From contig NZ_SNYC01000005.1 in assembly GCF_004362715.1 (NCBI RefSeq), forward strand, positions 373,781 through 437,780: a DNA stretch of 64,000 bases, read 5' to 3'. Of the stretch, positions 25,780 to 34,285 are shown one piece after another. The translations under genes were made by a program, and so were the position numbers. The first letter of the stretch is position 1, and every line of letters begins with the position of its first letter. Origin of the DNA: Pedobacter metabolipauper. GTDB lineage: Bacteria > Bacteroidota > Bacteroidia > Sphingobacteriales > Sphingobacteriaceae. The notes under the pieces were generated by a model. That model did not search any database and was not told the DNA's origin. It saw nothing but the letters and a program-made list of their open reading frames with translations.

Positions 25780-27777
25780 CTACTTTTTGCCGTAGGTAAT
25801 TTCTTTCCAGGAATCTGTACGGAACGGCGATGCAGGCAGGTCTGCGCCATTAACCAGGTTACATACCGGATTGTCTGCCCATGCATATCTTACCGCAACC
25901 GGGCCTGTTACTTCCGTGCTGCTTACGATCACCTGGTTTCCTTTGATTGTTGCTTTAGCAGTATAAAATTTCTGATCCGCACCTGCAATGGTAAAGCCTT
26001 TAAGTTCTGTTCCGTCTTTTGCTTTTAAGCCGCCTTCTGCAAATTTAAAGGTCAGTTTAATTGCGCTGCCTTCTGTTTGCTGTGTTTGGAACTGCGGACC
26101 TGAATACGCGGTTTTAATGCCATAATCTTTTGCCAATGCGATCAGTGCCAACCTACGGCCAACTTCCTGTTTATTTTTTGGATGGATATCTACCGCATCG
26201 CCAATATCTATTGCTACTGCCATCCCTGTATTTGGGAGAGACAAGGTTTTAAGCTGTGCATCTCTCAACTCTGCCCAGGCTGAAGGTCCTGGGCGTTCAA
26301 TCACTTTCATAAAATTAGCCAGCTGTACAAAATAGAATGGGAAATCTGGCTGCTTCCAGCTGCTTCTCCAGTCCCTGATCATATTCGGGAACAGTTCCTT
26401 GTATTGACTGGCCCGGTCTGCATTGCTTTCTCCCTGGTACCAGATGGCACCTCGTATGGCAAATTGAATGTATGGATTGATCATGGCATTGTACAATACA
26501 GTAGCCCTGTTGGGGCCTTCATTAGAAACCGGTGCTGCTGCAATATCCTTTAGATCTAATCCTTTATTATAGGTCCATTCTCCATCCAGCGAAATCCTTC
26601 CACCCGCTGCATTGGTAAGTGACAATATATTTTGATCTCCATAAATCCCCCCATCGCCAATACCATCAAATATGCGCACTGCCAGTACATTGGCACCTGC
26701 TTTTACTTTAGCAGCAGGAATGGTATAGATCCGGGTTGCGTTGTAACCCTTGGTTTCTCCTATCTTTTCTCCATTAAAATAGGTGACATCATCATCATCG
26801 ATAGTCCCTAAGTTCAGTTTAATTTCTTTGCCTGCCCAGGAAGCTGGTATGTTGATGCTTTTACGAAACCACATTACCCCGTCAAACCCCGGGATTCCGG
26901 ATTTTTCCCAAAGCACTGGTAAAGTCATTGTTTTCCAGGATGGGGATTCTGGAAGTGTGCTTGTCCACTGGGCTACCCCATTTACATAACCGGCATCATT
27001 TTTCAGTACCAGTTTCTGCCATTCTTCCATTTGCTGCTCTAAGCTTAGGCCTGTAGCACCTTGTCCGGCCTTTTCAATCTTATCGACTGCCGCTGCAAAA
27101 TCAGGCATCTTTTTCAATGTTCCTGCGCTGGTCCATGCTTCAGCAATTGTTCCGCCCCATGAGGTATGGATCAATCCAATTGGAATGCCTGTTTTCTTAT
27201 AAATTTCACGCGCAAAGAAGTAGGCTACAGAAGAAAATCCTCCGATGTACTGCGGGGTACATGGTACCCATCCTCCATTAGATACCTTAGCATTTGCTAA
27301 TGGCACATTGCTCGTTACATGGTCGCCCTGCAGCAACCTGATCTTTGGATAGTTGGCTTCTTGTATTTCCTTCTCATAGTTATCGATCTTTCCCCAGCCT
27401 GCCAATGGCATTTCCATGTTGGATTGGCCAGAGCAAACCCAAACATCTCCAATCAATACGTTGGACAGTTTGGTCTCTTCTCCATCAGAAATAGTCACAG
27501 TATATGGACCGCCATAAGACGGGGTTGGCACCAGAATTTTCCAGTTACCATCCTGATCTGCGCGTGCGGAATACGCTTTGGAAGACCAGGTAGTTGTAAT
27601 GTTAACTGACAGACCCGGCTTTGTTTTTCCCCATATTGCGGCATTGGTCTTTTGTTGAAAAACCATGTAATCACTAAAAACGGAAGGCAATGTTACCTTT
27701 GCTTGTGTGCTGGTTGTGCATGCAAGTAAAACGAGGATCAGACTGATTTTCTGAGAGAAATAACTTTTGGCATTCAT
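25780..27777 (-). CDS. Sialate O-acetylesterase (SGNH family)
   Basis: A 665-residue exported esterase that removes acetyl groups from sialic acids or other glycans. The signal peptide covers about residues 1-26 (ILVLLACTTSTQA). The SGNH block with the nucleophile is VCSGQSNMEMP near residue 115. A jelly-roll insert resembling a beta-galactosidase domain (WFRKSINIPASWAGKEIKLNLG) sits in the middle. WYQGESNADR and the late DIGDAVDIHPKNK supply remaining catalytic blocks, the latter with Asp and His. The frame extends to 27831 into the neighbour, but ATG at 27777 begins the signal peptide. It lies 25 bases after the amidohydrolase. Confidence 0.94.
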   Translation of the reverse strand: MNAKSYFSQKISLILVLLACTTSTQAKVTLPSVFSDYMVFQQKTNAAIWGKTKPGLSVNITTTWSSKAYSARADQDGNWKILVPTPSYGGPYTVTISDGEETKLSNVLIGDVWVCSGQSNMEMPLAGWGKIDNYEKEIQEANYPKIRLLQGDHVTSNVPLANAKVSNGGWVPCTPQYIGGFSSVAYFFAREIYKKTGIPIGLIHTSWGGTIAEAWTSAGTLKKMPDFAAAVDKIEKAGQGATGLSLEQQMEEWQKLVLKNDAGYVNGVAQWTSTLPESPSWKTMTLPVLWEKSGIPGFDGVMWFRKSINIPASWAGKEIKLNLGTIDDDDVTYFNGEKIGETKGYNATRIYTIPAAKVKAGANVLAVRIFDGIGDGGIYGDQNILSLTNAAGGRISLDGEWTYNKGLDLKDIAAAPVSNEGPNRATVLYNAMINPYIQFAIRGAIWYQGESNADRASQYKELFPNMIRDWRSSWKQPDFPFYFVQLANFMKVIERPGPSAWAELRDAQLKTLSLPNTGMAVAIDIGDAVDIHPKNKQEVGRRLALIALAKDYGIKTAYSGPQFQTQQTEGSAIKLTFKFAEGGLKAKDGTELKGFTIAGADQKFYTAKATIKGNQVIVSSTEVTGPVAVRYAWADNPVCNLVNGADLPASPFRTDSWKEITYGKK

Positions 27778-27802
27778 ACAATTTGGTTTATGAGCGTTAA
27801 AC

Positions 27803-29434
27803 TTACTGTTTTTCGTAGACCTTTTCACCATTAAGATAGGTTTTAAGAATCTTTGTCTTTAAAATTTCCTGTGGCTTTACCATCATCAGGTCCTGATCGG
27901 CAATGACAAAATCGGCAAACTTACCGGCTTCGATACTTCCCTTTTCTTTTTCTTCAAAGTTCCCTTTGGCTGCCCAAATGGTCATTCCACGGAGAGTTTC
28001 TTCTTTACTTAATGCATTTTCTACCTGGAAACCAGATTCGGGATAACCTTTTGCATCCTTACGTACTACAGACGCGTAAAAAGTTAAGAGCGGATCTATA
28101 CTTTCAACAGGGAAATCGGTTCCCAGTACCAGCCATCCATTTTGCTGTAAAAGCTTTTTATATGCATAGGCACCTTTTAACCGCTCTGCACCTAACCGGT
28201 CACCAGCCCAATACATATCTGAGGTAGCATGGGTAGACTGAACCGAGGGGATTACTGAGAAATCTTTAAACAAGCTGAAGTCCTTTTCAGAAATCACCTG
28301 TACATGCTCAATCCGCCAGCGCTTGTCATTTTTTCCTTTGAGTACCTTTGCATAAACATTCAGGATCTCCCGGTTGGCCGAATCGCCTATGGCATGAGTA
28401 CACATTTGAAATCCTTTAGCATAGATCTTTTCTGCAACTTCTGCAAAATGCTTTTTATCGCTTAATAAGAAGCCATGATTATGCGGATTATCTGCATAAG
28501 GCATTAATAAACAAGCCCCTCTAGAACCCAGCGCACCATCTGCATATACTTTAAACGACCTTACATTTAAGCCTTCGGTTTTAATGGCCCCTTTTTTAAA
28601 CAGGTAATCGTAATTATCAGGTTTATCTGAAAGCATGACATACATGCGCATTTTCAATTGCTTCGCCTTTTGGAGGCTGTCTATGAAGCCAACTGCCGGA
28701 TAATCCAGTCCGCAATCTGTAACCGAGGTAAGGCCAACAGCAAAACAATTTTTCTGTGCATCCATCAAAGCCTTTGCTGCCAGTGCTGCTGTAATGCCCG
28801 GCATCTTCTCAGACACCAGGCGTACGGCATTATCGATCAATAAACCGGTTAACCTTCCTTTTTCAGTGACCACATCTCCGCCTACCAACTGTTGTCCGGG
28901 TTTTAAACCAGCTAATTTTATTGCCGCCTCGTTAACCACTGCAGCGTGCCCGTCTACACGGGTAAGAAAAACAGGACGATCCGGAAACAACCTGCTTAGT
29001 GCTGCGTTGTCAGGAAACCCTTTGGCATCCCAATCGTTCTGGTCCCATCCCCTTCCAATTAACCAGCCTTCCTTATTTTGCCCGGAAAATGCGTTCACCT
29101 TTTCCAGCACTTCCTGCCAGCTTTTTGTTCCGGTTAGATCCACCTGCTGCAGACCTGAGCCATAGCCAAAGAAGTGGGCGTGGCCATCAATAAAGCCGGG
29201 ATAAATGGCTTTCCCCCCGGCATCAAGATTTTCTGCAGCATTATATTCATTTTTAATGGCATCTGTTGTGCCTGTTTCCAGGATTTTACCATCTTTTACA
29301 GCAAAGGCTTCTGCGATGGAGAATTCCTCATCTACAGTGTATACCCTGGCATTGTAAACAATGAGGTCTGCCTCTTTTTTTGATGCACACGATGCCAATA
29401 GTAAAAGGGCTATTACCGGAAAAAACAATTTCAT
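27803..29434 (-). CDS. Amidohydrolase-family lipoprotein (YtcJ-like)
   Basis: A 543-residue metal-dependent hydrolase with a lipobox LLLLASC near residue 16. Metal-site motifs are GFIDGHAHFFG near residue 81, VDGHAAVVNEAA, CTHAIGD, RIEHVQ and LGTDFPVE, in the order seen in amidohydrolase family 3. It may hydrolyse N-acyl or imide substrates in the envelope; the substrate is unknown. It follows the TldE gene by only 3 bases and precedes the sialate esterase gene, so the transcript may run through from the TldD/E pair. Confidence 0.92.
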   Translation of the reverse strand: MKLFFPVIALLLLASCASKKEADLIVYNARVYTVDEEFSIAEAFAVKDGKILETGTTDAIKNEYNAAENLDAGGKAIYPGFIDGHAHFFGYGSGLQQVDLTGTKSWQEVLEKVNAFSGQNKEGWLIGRGWDQNDWDAKGFPDNAALSRLFPDRPVFLTRVDGHAAVVNEAAIKLAGLKPGQQLVGGDVVTEKGRLTGLLIDNAVRLVSEKMPGITAALAAKALMDAQKNCFAVGLTSVTDCGLDYPAVGFIDSLQKAKQLKMRMYVMLSDKPDNYDYLFKKGAIKTEGLNVRSFKVYADGALGSRGACLLMPYADNPHNHGFLLSDKKHFAEVAEKIYAKGFQMCTHAIGDSANREILNVYAKVLKGKNDKRWRIEHVQVISEKDFSLFKDFSVIPSVQSTHATSDMYWAGDRLGAERLKGAYAYKKLLQQNGWLVLGTDFPVESIDPLLTFYASVVRKDAKGYPESGFQVENALSKEETLRGMTIWAAKGNFEEKEKGSIEAGKFADFVIADQDLMMVKPQEILKTKILKTYLNGEKVYEKQ

Positions 29435-29437
29435 AGC

Positions 29438-30754
29438 CTATACCGCATCTGATAATGAGGTAAACGTAAAGTCACGTATCTTCATTGGCGGGATCATTCC
29501 GCTTCCTGTTCTTACTGGTTTACCCAATGCCTCTACATTATTAAGCATAATTACCGGACTTTCATTGAACCTGAAATTCTTTACCGGGAACTTGATCTCT
29601 CCATTTTCGATATAGAACGTACCATCACGGGTTAGTCCGGTGAGCAATAATGTTTGCGGATCTACAGAGCGGATATACCAGAAACGGGTAACTAAAATCC
29701 CTTTTTCTGTGCTTTTGATCAGTTCTTCCAGAGACTGTGTTCCTCCTTCAAGAACCATGCTTCTGCCAAATGGCATTGGCTGTACACCTTTTTGTTCTGC
29801 CCAGTACCTCGAATAAGCCAGATTTTTAACTACGCCATTTTTAACCCATTCGGTACGTTTAACCGGTAAGCCATCTCCGTTCCACGTTGCTGAAGGGATT
29901 TCGGGATTCATTGGGTCTGAATAGATCGTTACATTTTCAGAGAACAGCTGTTCTCCCAAACGGGTGCCCCCGCCTTTTTTACTCATAAAGCTCCGGCCTT
30001 CATCCGCACTGCGGGCATCAAAGCCCCGGAACATGTTGCCCAGCATATCACTGGCCGCAAGCGGCTCCAGGATCACCGTATATTTTCCCGGCTCTATGGC
30101 TTTTGCACCGGCAGACCCATTCGCTTTTGCTGCTGCAATCTTGCTCAGTGCCAGGGTATCCATCTTATCCAGGTTATTGAAACTTTGTTCGATATACCCG
30201 GAACCTGTTCCCTCACGGTTTCTTACCGTTACGGAAAAGGATACATCGGTACTTTTATTGTATCCGAAGAAATTCTTTGAGTTCATTACGGCATTAAACC
30301 GGGTTGAATTTTCAAGAAAGCCTGCTGCTTCCAGATTGGCTGCCTTAGAGACCTGCAAACTTTTGCCTACCATTTCTGCGCGGGTGTCTGGCGTCATGGC
30401 TGCGGTATTTGCATTGAATGTTGGTGATTCCGGAAATGTCTGCGGACCCAACAGCGGCATAAACTCAGGGTTCTCTGGTGCCAGCATGGCCAGATCCTCT
30501 GATCTTTTTACAACTTTCTGCAAAGAGGCATCATCAAATTCATTGATACTGGCAGTGCCTGTCTTTTTTCCATAGGTTGAGCTTACGGCCAGGTTCATTA
30601 CGCTGATCTGGCCTGCTGTTGACACTGCATTGCGTGCATAGCGAATGTTACCGCCATCTGATCCGCTTAAGCTGATCTCGCAGGAGTCTGCTTTTGAAAA
30701 GCTAAGTACTTTCTTTAGTATTGCCTGGGCTTCTTCTTTACTTAAAATGGCCAT
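29438..30754 (-). CDS. TldE/PmbA-family protein, copy 1
   Basis: A 438-residue non-catalytic-type partner of TldD; in the known complex TldE lacks the metal site and shapes the substrate channel. It lacks the HExxxH motif. Family segments are ISLSGSDGGNIRYARN near residue 25, EPLAASDMLGNMFRGFDA, LLTGLTRDGTFYIENGEI and a C-terminal MIPPMKIRDFTFTSLSDAV. No signal peptide is visible, in contrast to its TldD partner. It starts 2 bases after the TldD stop. A close paralogue is at 40734-42071. Confidence 0.93.
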   Translation of the reverse strand: MAILSKEEAQAILKKVLSFSKADSCEISLSGSDGGNIRYARNAVSTAGQISVMNLAVSSTYGKKTGTASINEFDDASLQKVVKRSEDLAMLAPENPEFMPLLGPQTFPESPTFNANTAAMTPDTRAEMVGKSLQVSKAANLEAAGFLENSTRFNAVMNSKNFFGYNKSTDVSFSVTVRNREGTGSGYIEQSFNNLDKMDTLALSKIAAAKANGSAGAKAIEPGKYTVILEPLAASDMLGNMFRGFDARSADEGRSFMSKKGGGTRLGEQLFSENVTIYSDPMNPEIPSATWNGDGLPVKRTEWVKNGVVKNLAYSRYWAEQKGVQPMPFGRSMVLEGGTQSLEELIKSTEKGILVTRFWYIRSVDPQTLLLTGLTRDGTFYIENGEIKFPVKNFRFNESPVIMLNNVEALGKPVRTGSGMIPPMKIRDFTFTSLSDAV

Positions 30755-30756
30755 AA

Positions 30757-32391
30757 TTAAATCTTTCTAGCTGTATTAATAACATTAACTCCATTAAACC
30801 GGGTGGTTGAACTACCATGCGAAACTGCACTGCTTTGAGATGGCTGTCCTTTTCCATCATTAAAAGAACCCCCTAATCGGTAATCACTTTCATCACAAAC
30901 GGCAGCACATGAATTCCAGAATTCCTGTGTGTTGGACTGGTAGGCCACATCATTGAGCATGCCTACAATTTTACCATCTTTAACTTCATAAAATGTCTGG
31001 CCTCCAAACTGAAAATTATAACGCTGCTGATCAATGGAGAAACTTCCATTTCCAATGATGTAAATGCCTTTTTCAACATTTTTGATCATATCATCTACGC
31101 TCAGCTTTTCTTTTCCTGACTGTAACGATATATTTGGCATCCGCTGGAACTGTACATCATCCCATCCCTGAGAATAGCAGCAGCCCTGAGACTCATCCAG
31201 TCCGATGATGTGCGCCTGATCACGAATGGCCTGGTAATTAACCAATACACCGTCTTTAATGATATCCCATTTTTTACATTTCACGCCTTCATCATCATAT
31301 CCTACTGCGCCCAGTGAACCCACCTGGGTTTTATCAGCGATCACATTTACTTTATCACTTCCAAATTTGAAGCTTTTACTTTTCCATTTATCCAGTGTAA
31401 GGAAGCTTGTTCCTGCATAGTTTGCTTCGTAACCCAATACACGGTCCAGCTCAGTTGGGTGACCAACCGACTCATGGATGGTTAACCAAAGGTGTGACGG
31501 GTCTAATATAAGGTCATATTTACCCGGTTCAACAGACTTCGCTTTTACTTTTTCGCTGGCATTGAGTGCGGCAGACTTTGCATCTTCCAGCATATCATAT
31601 CTGCCTTTATAACGGGTAACTACACCAGCAACCTTATCTTCTGGTCTGGCATTCATATATTCATAGCCTAAGCCCATTGGCGAGCTGAGCGATGAACGGG
31701 TTTGAAATTTACCAGACTCCCGGTCTATCCGGGTTACATTAAATGAAGGATAAATGCGGTGAACGTCCTGATCGATATAAGAGCCATCTGTTGATGCAAA
31801 ATATTTCTGTTCATTTACTGCAAAGATCACTGAATTGACAAAGCTGGCACCATTTTGCATCGCTATGTCGTTTACATTTAGCAGAAGATCTACTTTTTCC
31901 TTAACGGGAACCTCAAAGGCATTAATTTCAATTGGGGTTTTCCAGCTTACTTCACCGTAGCCCTTTTGAGCGGCCAGCTGAACCGGATCTCCCTGGATCT
32001 TTGAATTTGCCTTTGCTACAGCAACAGCTTGCTCAGCTGCTTTAGCTATGGCATCTTTACTGACTATGTTTGTTGCGGCGAATCCCCAGCATCCATTAGC
32101 TATTACCCGGATGCCTACACCATAGGATTCTGTGTTCGCAATTCCCTGTACCCGTTTTTCGCGTGTGGACACAAACTGGTTCAGATAGCGGCCAATGCGG
32201 ATATCTGCATAGCTTGCTCCTTTAGACTTTGCAGCGTTTAAAGCCACGTCTGCCAATTCTTTCTTAATTTTTGTATCTACGGTCTCCAGTGCCTGTAAAG
32301 GATCTATTGGATTTCCGAAAGCAGACAGGTCCGGGAGCATCAATGCCCCTGCTCCTATTCCGGATAAATAGAGAAAATCTTTTCTTTTCAA
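30757..32391 (-). CDS. tldD: TldD-family metallopeptidase with Tat-like leader, copy 1
   Basis: A 544-residue TldD homologue. The zinc motif is HESVGHPTE near residue 306 (HExxxH), followed by YDDEGVKC and GCCYS segments. The N-terminus KRKDFLYLSGIGAGALML looks like a Tat-type or export leader with a Lys-Arg pair, whereas E. coli TldD is cytoplasmic. The start codon appears to be TTG at 32391, because a stop lies two codons upstream and no earlier ATG exists. TldD/TldE complexes unfold and cleave short peptides and mature some RiPPs. Paralogue at 42079-43716. Confidence 0.93.
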   Translation of the reverse strand: MKRKDFLYLSGIGAGALMLPDLSAFGNPIDPLQALETVDTKIKKELADVALNAAKSKGASYADIRIGRYLNQFVSTREKRVQGIANTESYGVGIRVIANGCWGFAATNIVSKDAIAKAAEQAVAVAKANSKIQGDPVQLAAQKGYGEVSWKTPIEINAFEVPVKEKVDLLLNVNDIAMQNGASFVNSVIFAVNEQKYFASTDGSYIDQDVHRIYPSFNVTRIDRESGKFQTRSSLSSPMGLGYEYMNARPEDKVAGVVTRYKGRYDMLEDAKSAALNASEKVKAKSVEPGKYDLILDPSHLWLTIHESVGHPTELDRVLGYEANYAGTSFLTLDKWKSKSFKFGSDKVNVIADKTQVGSLGAVGYDDEGVKCKKWDIIKDGVLVNYQAIRDQAHIIGLDESQGCCYSQGWDDVQFQRMPNISLQSGKEKLSVDDMIKNVEKGIYIIGNGSFSIDQQRYNFQFGGQTFYEVKDGKIVGMLNDVAYQSNTQEFWNSCAAVCDESDYRLGGSFNDGKGQPSQSSAVSHGSSTTRFNGVNVINTARKI

Positions 32392-32480
32392 AACGGTTCA
32401 ATTTAGGTCAGTTAATAATGATCCAATTTAACCAATTCTTAATTGGAAGAGGCATCTGTTCTATAACATTTTAGTTTCAA

Positions 32481-34283
32481 TTAGAATTTAGCACTCAGGA
32501 TTCTGGATTCGTACCATAAAAATCCGGCGCTACAAAGAAATAACAGTAAAAACCACCATAGAGAGACCGATTTTGAGACTGTATTTTCGAAATCAGCAGA
32601 TCCCGCCTTTACTGTCCTGGTATTAGAAACAAATTCTGTGGTAATCTTTCTGTTTTGATGGTTGATGGCCGCATTCCAGTTGCCCGGATGATATACATAA
32701 AAGTAATCTGGCTTATTATTGATCGTTATGATATTCCATCCTTGTTTTTGCGGCCAGCTTATTGCATCCCATTTAAATGGAAGCTCTATATTTTGTGCAG
32801 GGCTAAGCCTATGGTCATTAATCTCGATCAGGGGTACTTTATCTTTTTGATCCTGATCCACAATAAACCGTGTCTTTTGACCAGGAACGGGAAATGCAGG
32901 GATCATTAGCCAGCTTTCAGTTTTGCTTAGCTTTTTCAAAGCTTTGCTAAATAAGGCCGACCAAAAACGGTTGTAATCCTGCTCTTTGCCTGCAAGAAGC
33001 CAATTGTAGGTAGCCGGAACGGAAGATAGCAGCACCTTGCCTGATCCATAAAGATGACTGTTAACCAATCCTTTTCCGGATAGATCTGTTACCAGCATCT
33101 GATCATTGGGCCTGGGTTTTAAAAAGGATCTTTGCTCAATGGGCAAAACGCCAAAAGCAGGTTGTTGTCCCGGAAAATGCATATTTAGCTGTTTTGACTT
33201 TTCATCGGGCAGACGGTATACTGAAAACCCGTTTACCAATGCTGTTTTTGTTTTTAGTCCGGGATCGCCCAGGCGGATCAGTATTCCCATACCACTTTCC
33301 GCAGCCCTGCTTATGGCGTTATATTCGCTGGCACTTAATGCATTTAATTCTTCTTCATCGACTACCAAAAGATCCGTTTTCTTCAATACAGCGGGGTTTA
33401 TACGTTCCATATTGGATTTACTGGTATTCAAAAAATCTGTGCTAAACTTATCCTTGCTGATCCTGCTCCGCATCGTTACGGCAAACTTATTTTCAAACAG
33501 CCAGTTTTTCAGGAACTTATATTCAAAATCAGGATAGGATGACAGGATCAATACGCTGGATGGCAGTACTTCTGAGGTCTGGATGGGTACAAATTCTCTG
33601 GCAACGGTATCACTGCCACGCATAGCGATCAGTTCATATACCGCCCTTCCGGATTGTTTAGGCTGATCATGAAGCGTAAAGCGGCTGTATTCTTTTGGGT
33701 TTATACGAACCGAATCCAGGTTGGCCCCAAAACCGCGAAGCAGCAGTTTTACAGGTTCTGTACTATCATTGTGGTATGTTCCTTCCAGCTGCAGCTTTTC
33801 TGTAGATGCTAATTTCCAATTCCAGCTGCACGAGACAACACCTACCGGATCCGGAGCGGGATGAAAGGACATCTGGTAATTATCCAGTCCCTTTAGCTGG
33901 TCTTTTGATAAGCCATAACCGTACACCTTAAGGGCATTGATGCGTGGGTTACTCTTTAAAAAGTAAGGCAGGTCTGCAATAAATTTAACCTTTTCTGAGC
34001 GTGCAGTATTGGCTATTTCCTGCTCTGTGGTATAGCTGTTTCCTTTAATTCCGGTTATGGAATCTTTAGCTGTCCCCCGGGTTAACAGGTTAATTTCATG
34101 TATACTCTTCTGATCTGCCTGGTACTGAACCGGGAACAGCATATAGTATAAGCTAAGAATGGCAACGATGCTTGCCAGGATCCTGGCTGTTAAAAATGCT
34201 TTATTTGGCCTTTTTAGTTCACTAATGATCATGAAGACCCCTAAAATGATGCAGGCGGCTATTGCCATGTATTTCATTTCCAT
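32481..34283 (-). CDS. Membrane protein of the MoxR/BatA cluster, unknown function
   Basis: A 600-residue protein with two N-terminal helices (about residues 4-20 and 33-50), a ~500-residue extracytoplasmic region, and a C-terminal helix (SLWWFLLLFLCSAGFLWYE). The central part includes a glutamine amidotransferase-like fold candidate (VLILSSYPDFEYKFLKNWL, and DLLVVDEEELNALS), a pattern seen in large BatA-associated proteins. Its ATG lies 3 bases after the stop of the DUF4175-like gene. It is last in the five-gene operon. Function is not known. Confidence 0.75.
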   Translation of the reverse strand: MEMKYMAIAACIILGVFMIISELKRPNKAFLTARILASIVAILSLYYMLFPVQYQADQKSIHEINLLTRGTAKDSITGIKGNSYTTEQEIANTARSEKVKFIADLPYFLKSNPRINALKVYGYGLSKDQLKGLDNYQMSFHPAPDPVGVVSCSWNWKLASTEKLQLEGTYHNDSTEPVKLLLRGFGANLDSVRINPKEYSRFTLHDQPKQSGRAVYELIAMRGSDTVAREFVPIQTSEVLPSSVLILSSYPDFEYKFLKNWLFENKFAVTMRSRISKDKFSTDFLNTSKSNMERINPAVLKKTDLLVVDEEELNALSASEYNAISRAAESGMGILIRLGDPGLKTKTALVNGFSVYRLPDEKSKQLNMHFPGQQPAFGVLPIEQRSFLKPRPNDQMLVTDLSGKGLVNSHLYGSGKVLLSSVPATYNWLLAGKEQDYNRFWSALFSKALKKLSKTESWLMIPAFPVPGQKTRFIVDQDQKDKVPLIEINDHRLSPAQNIELPFKWDAISWPQKQGWNIITINNKPDYFYVYHPGNWNAAINHQNRKITTEFVSNTRTVKAGSADFENTVSKSVSLWWFLLLFLCSAGFLWYESRILSAKF

Positions 34284-34285
34284 GG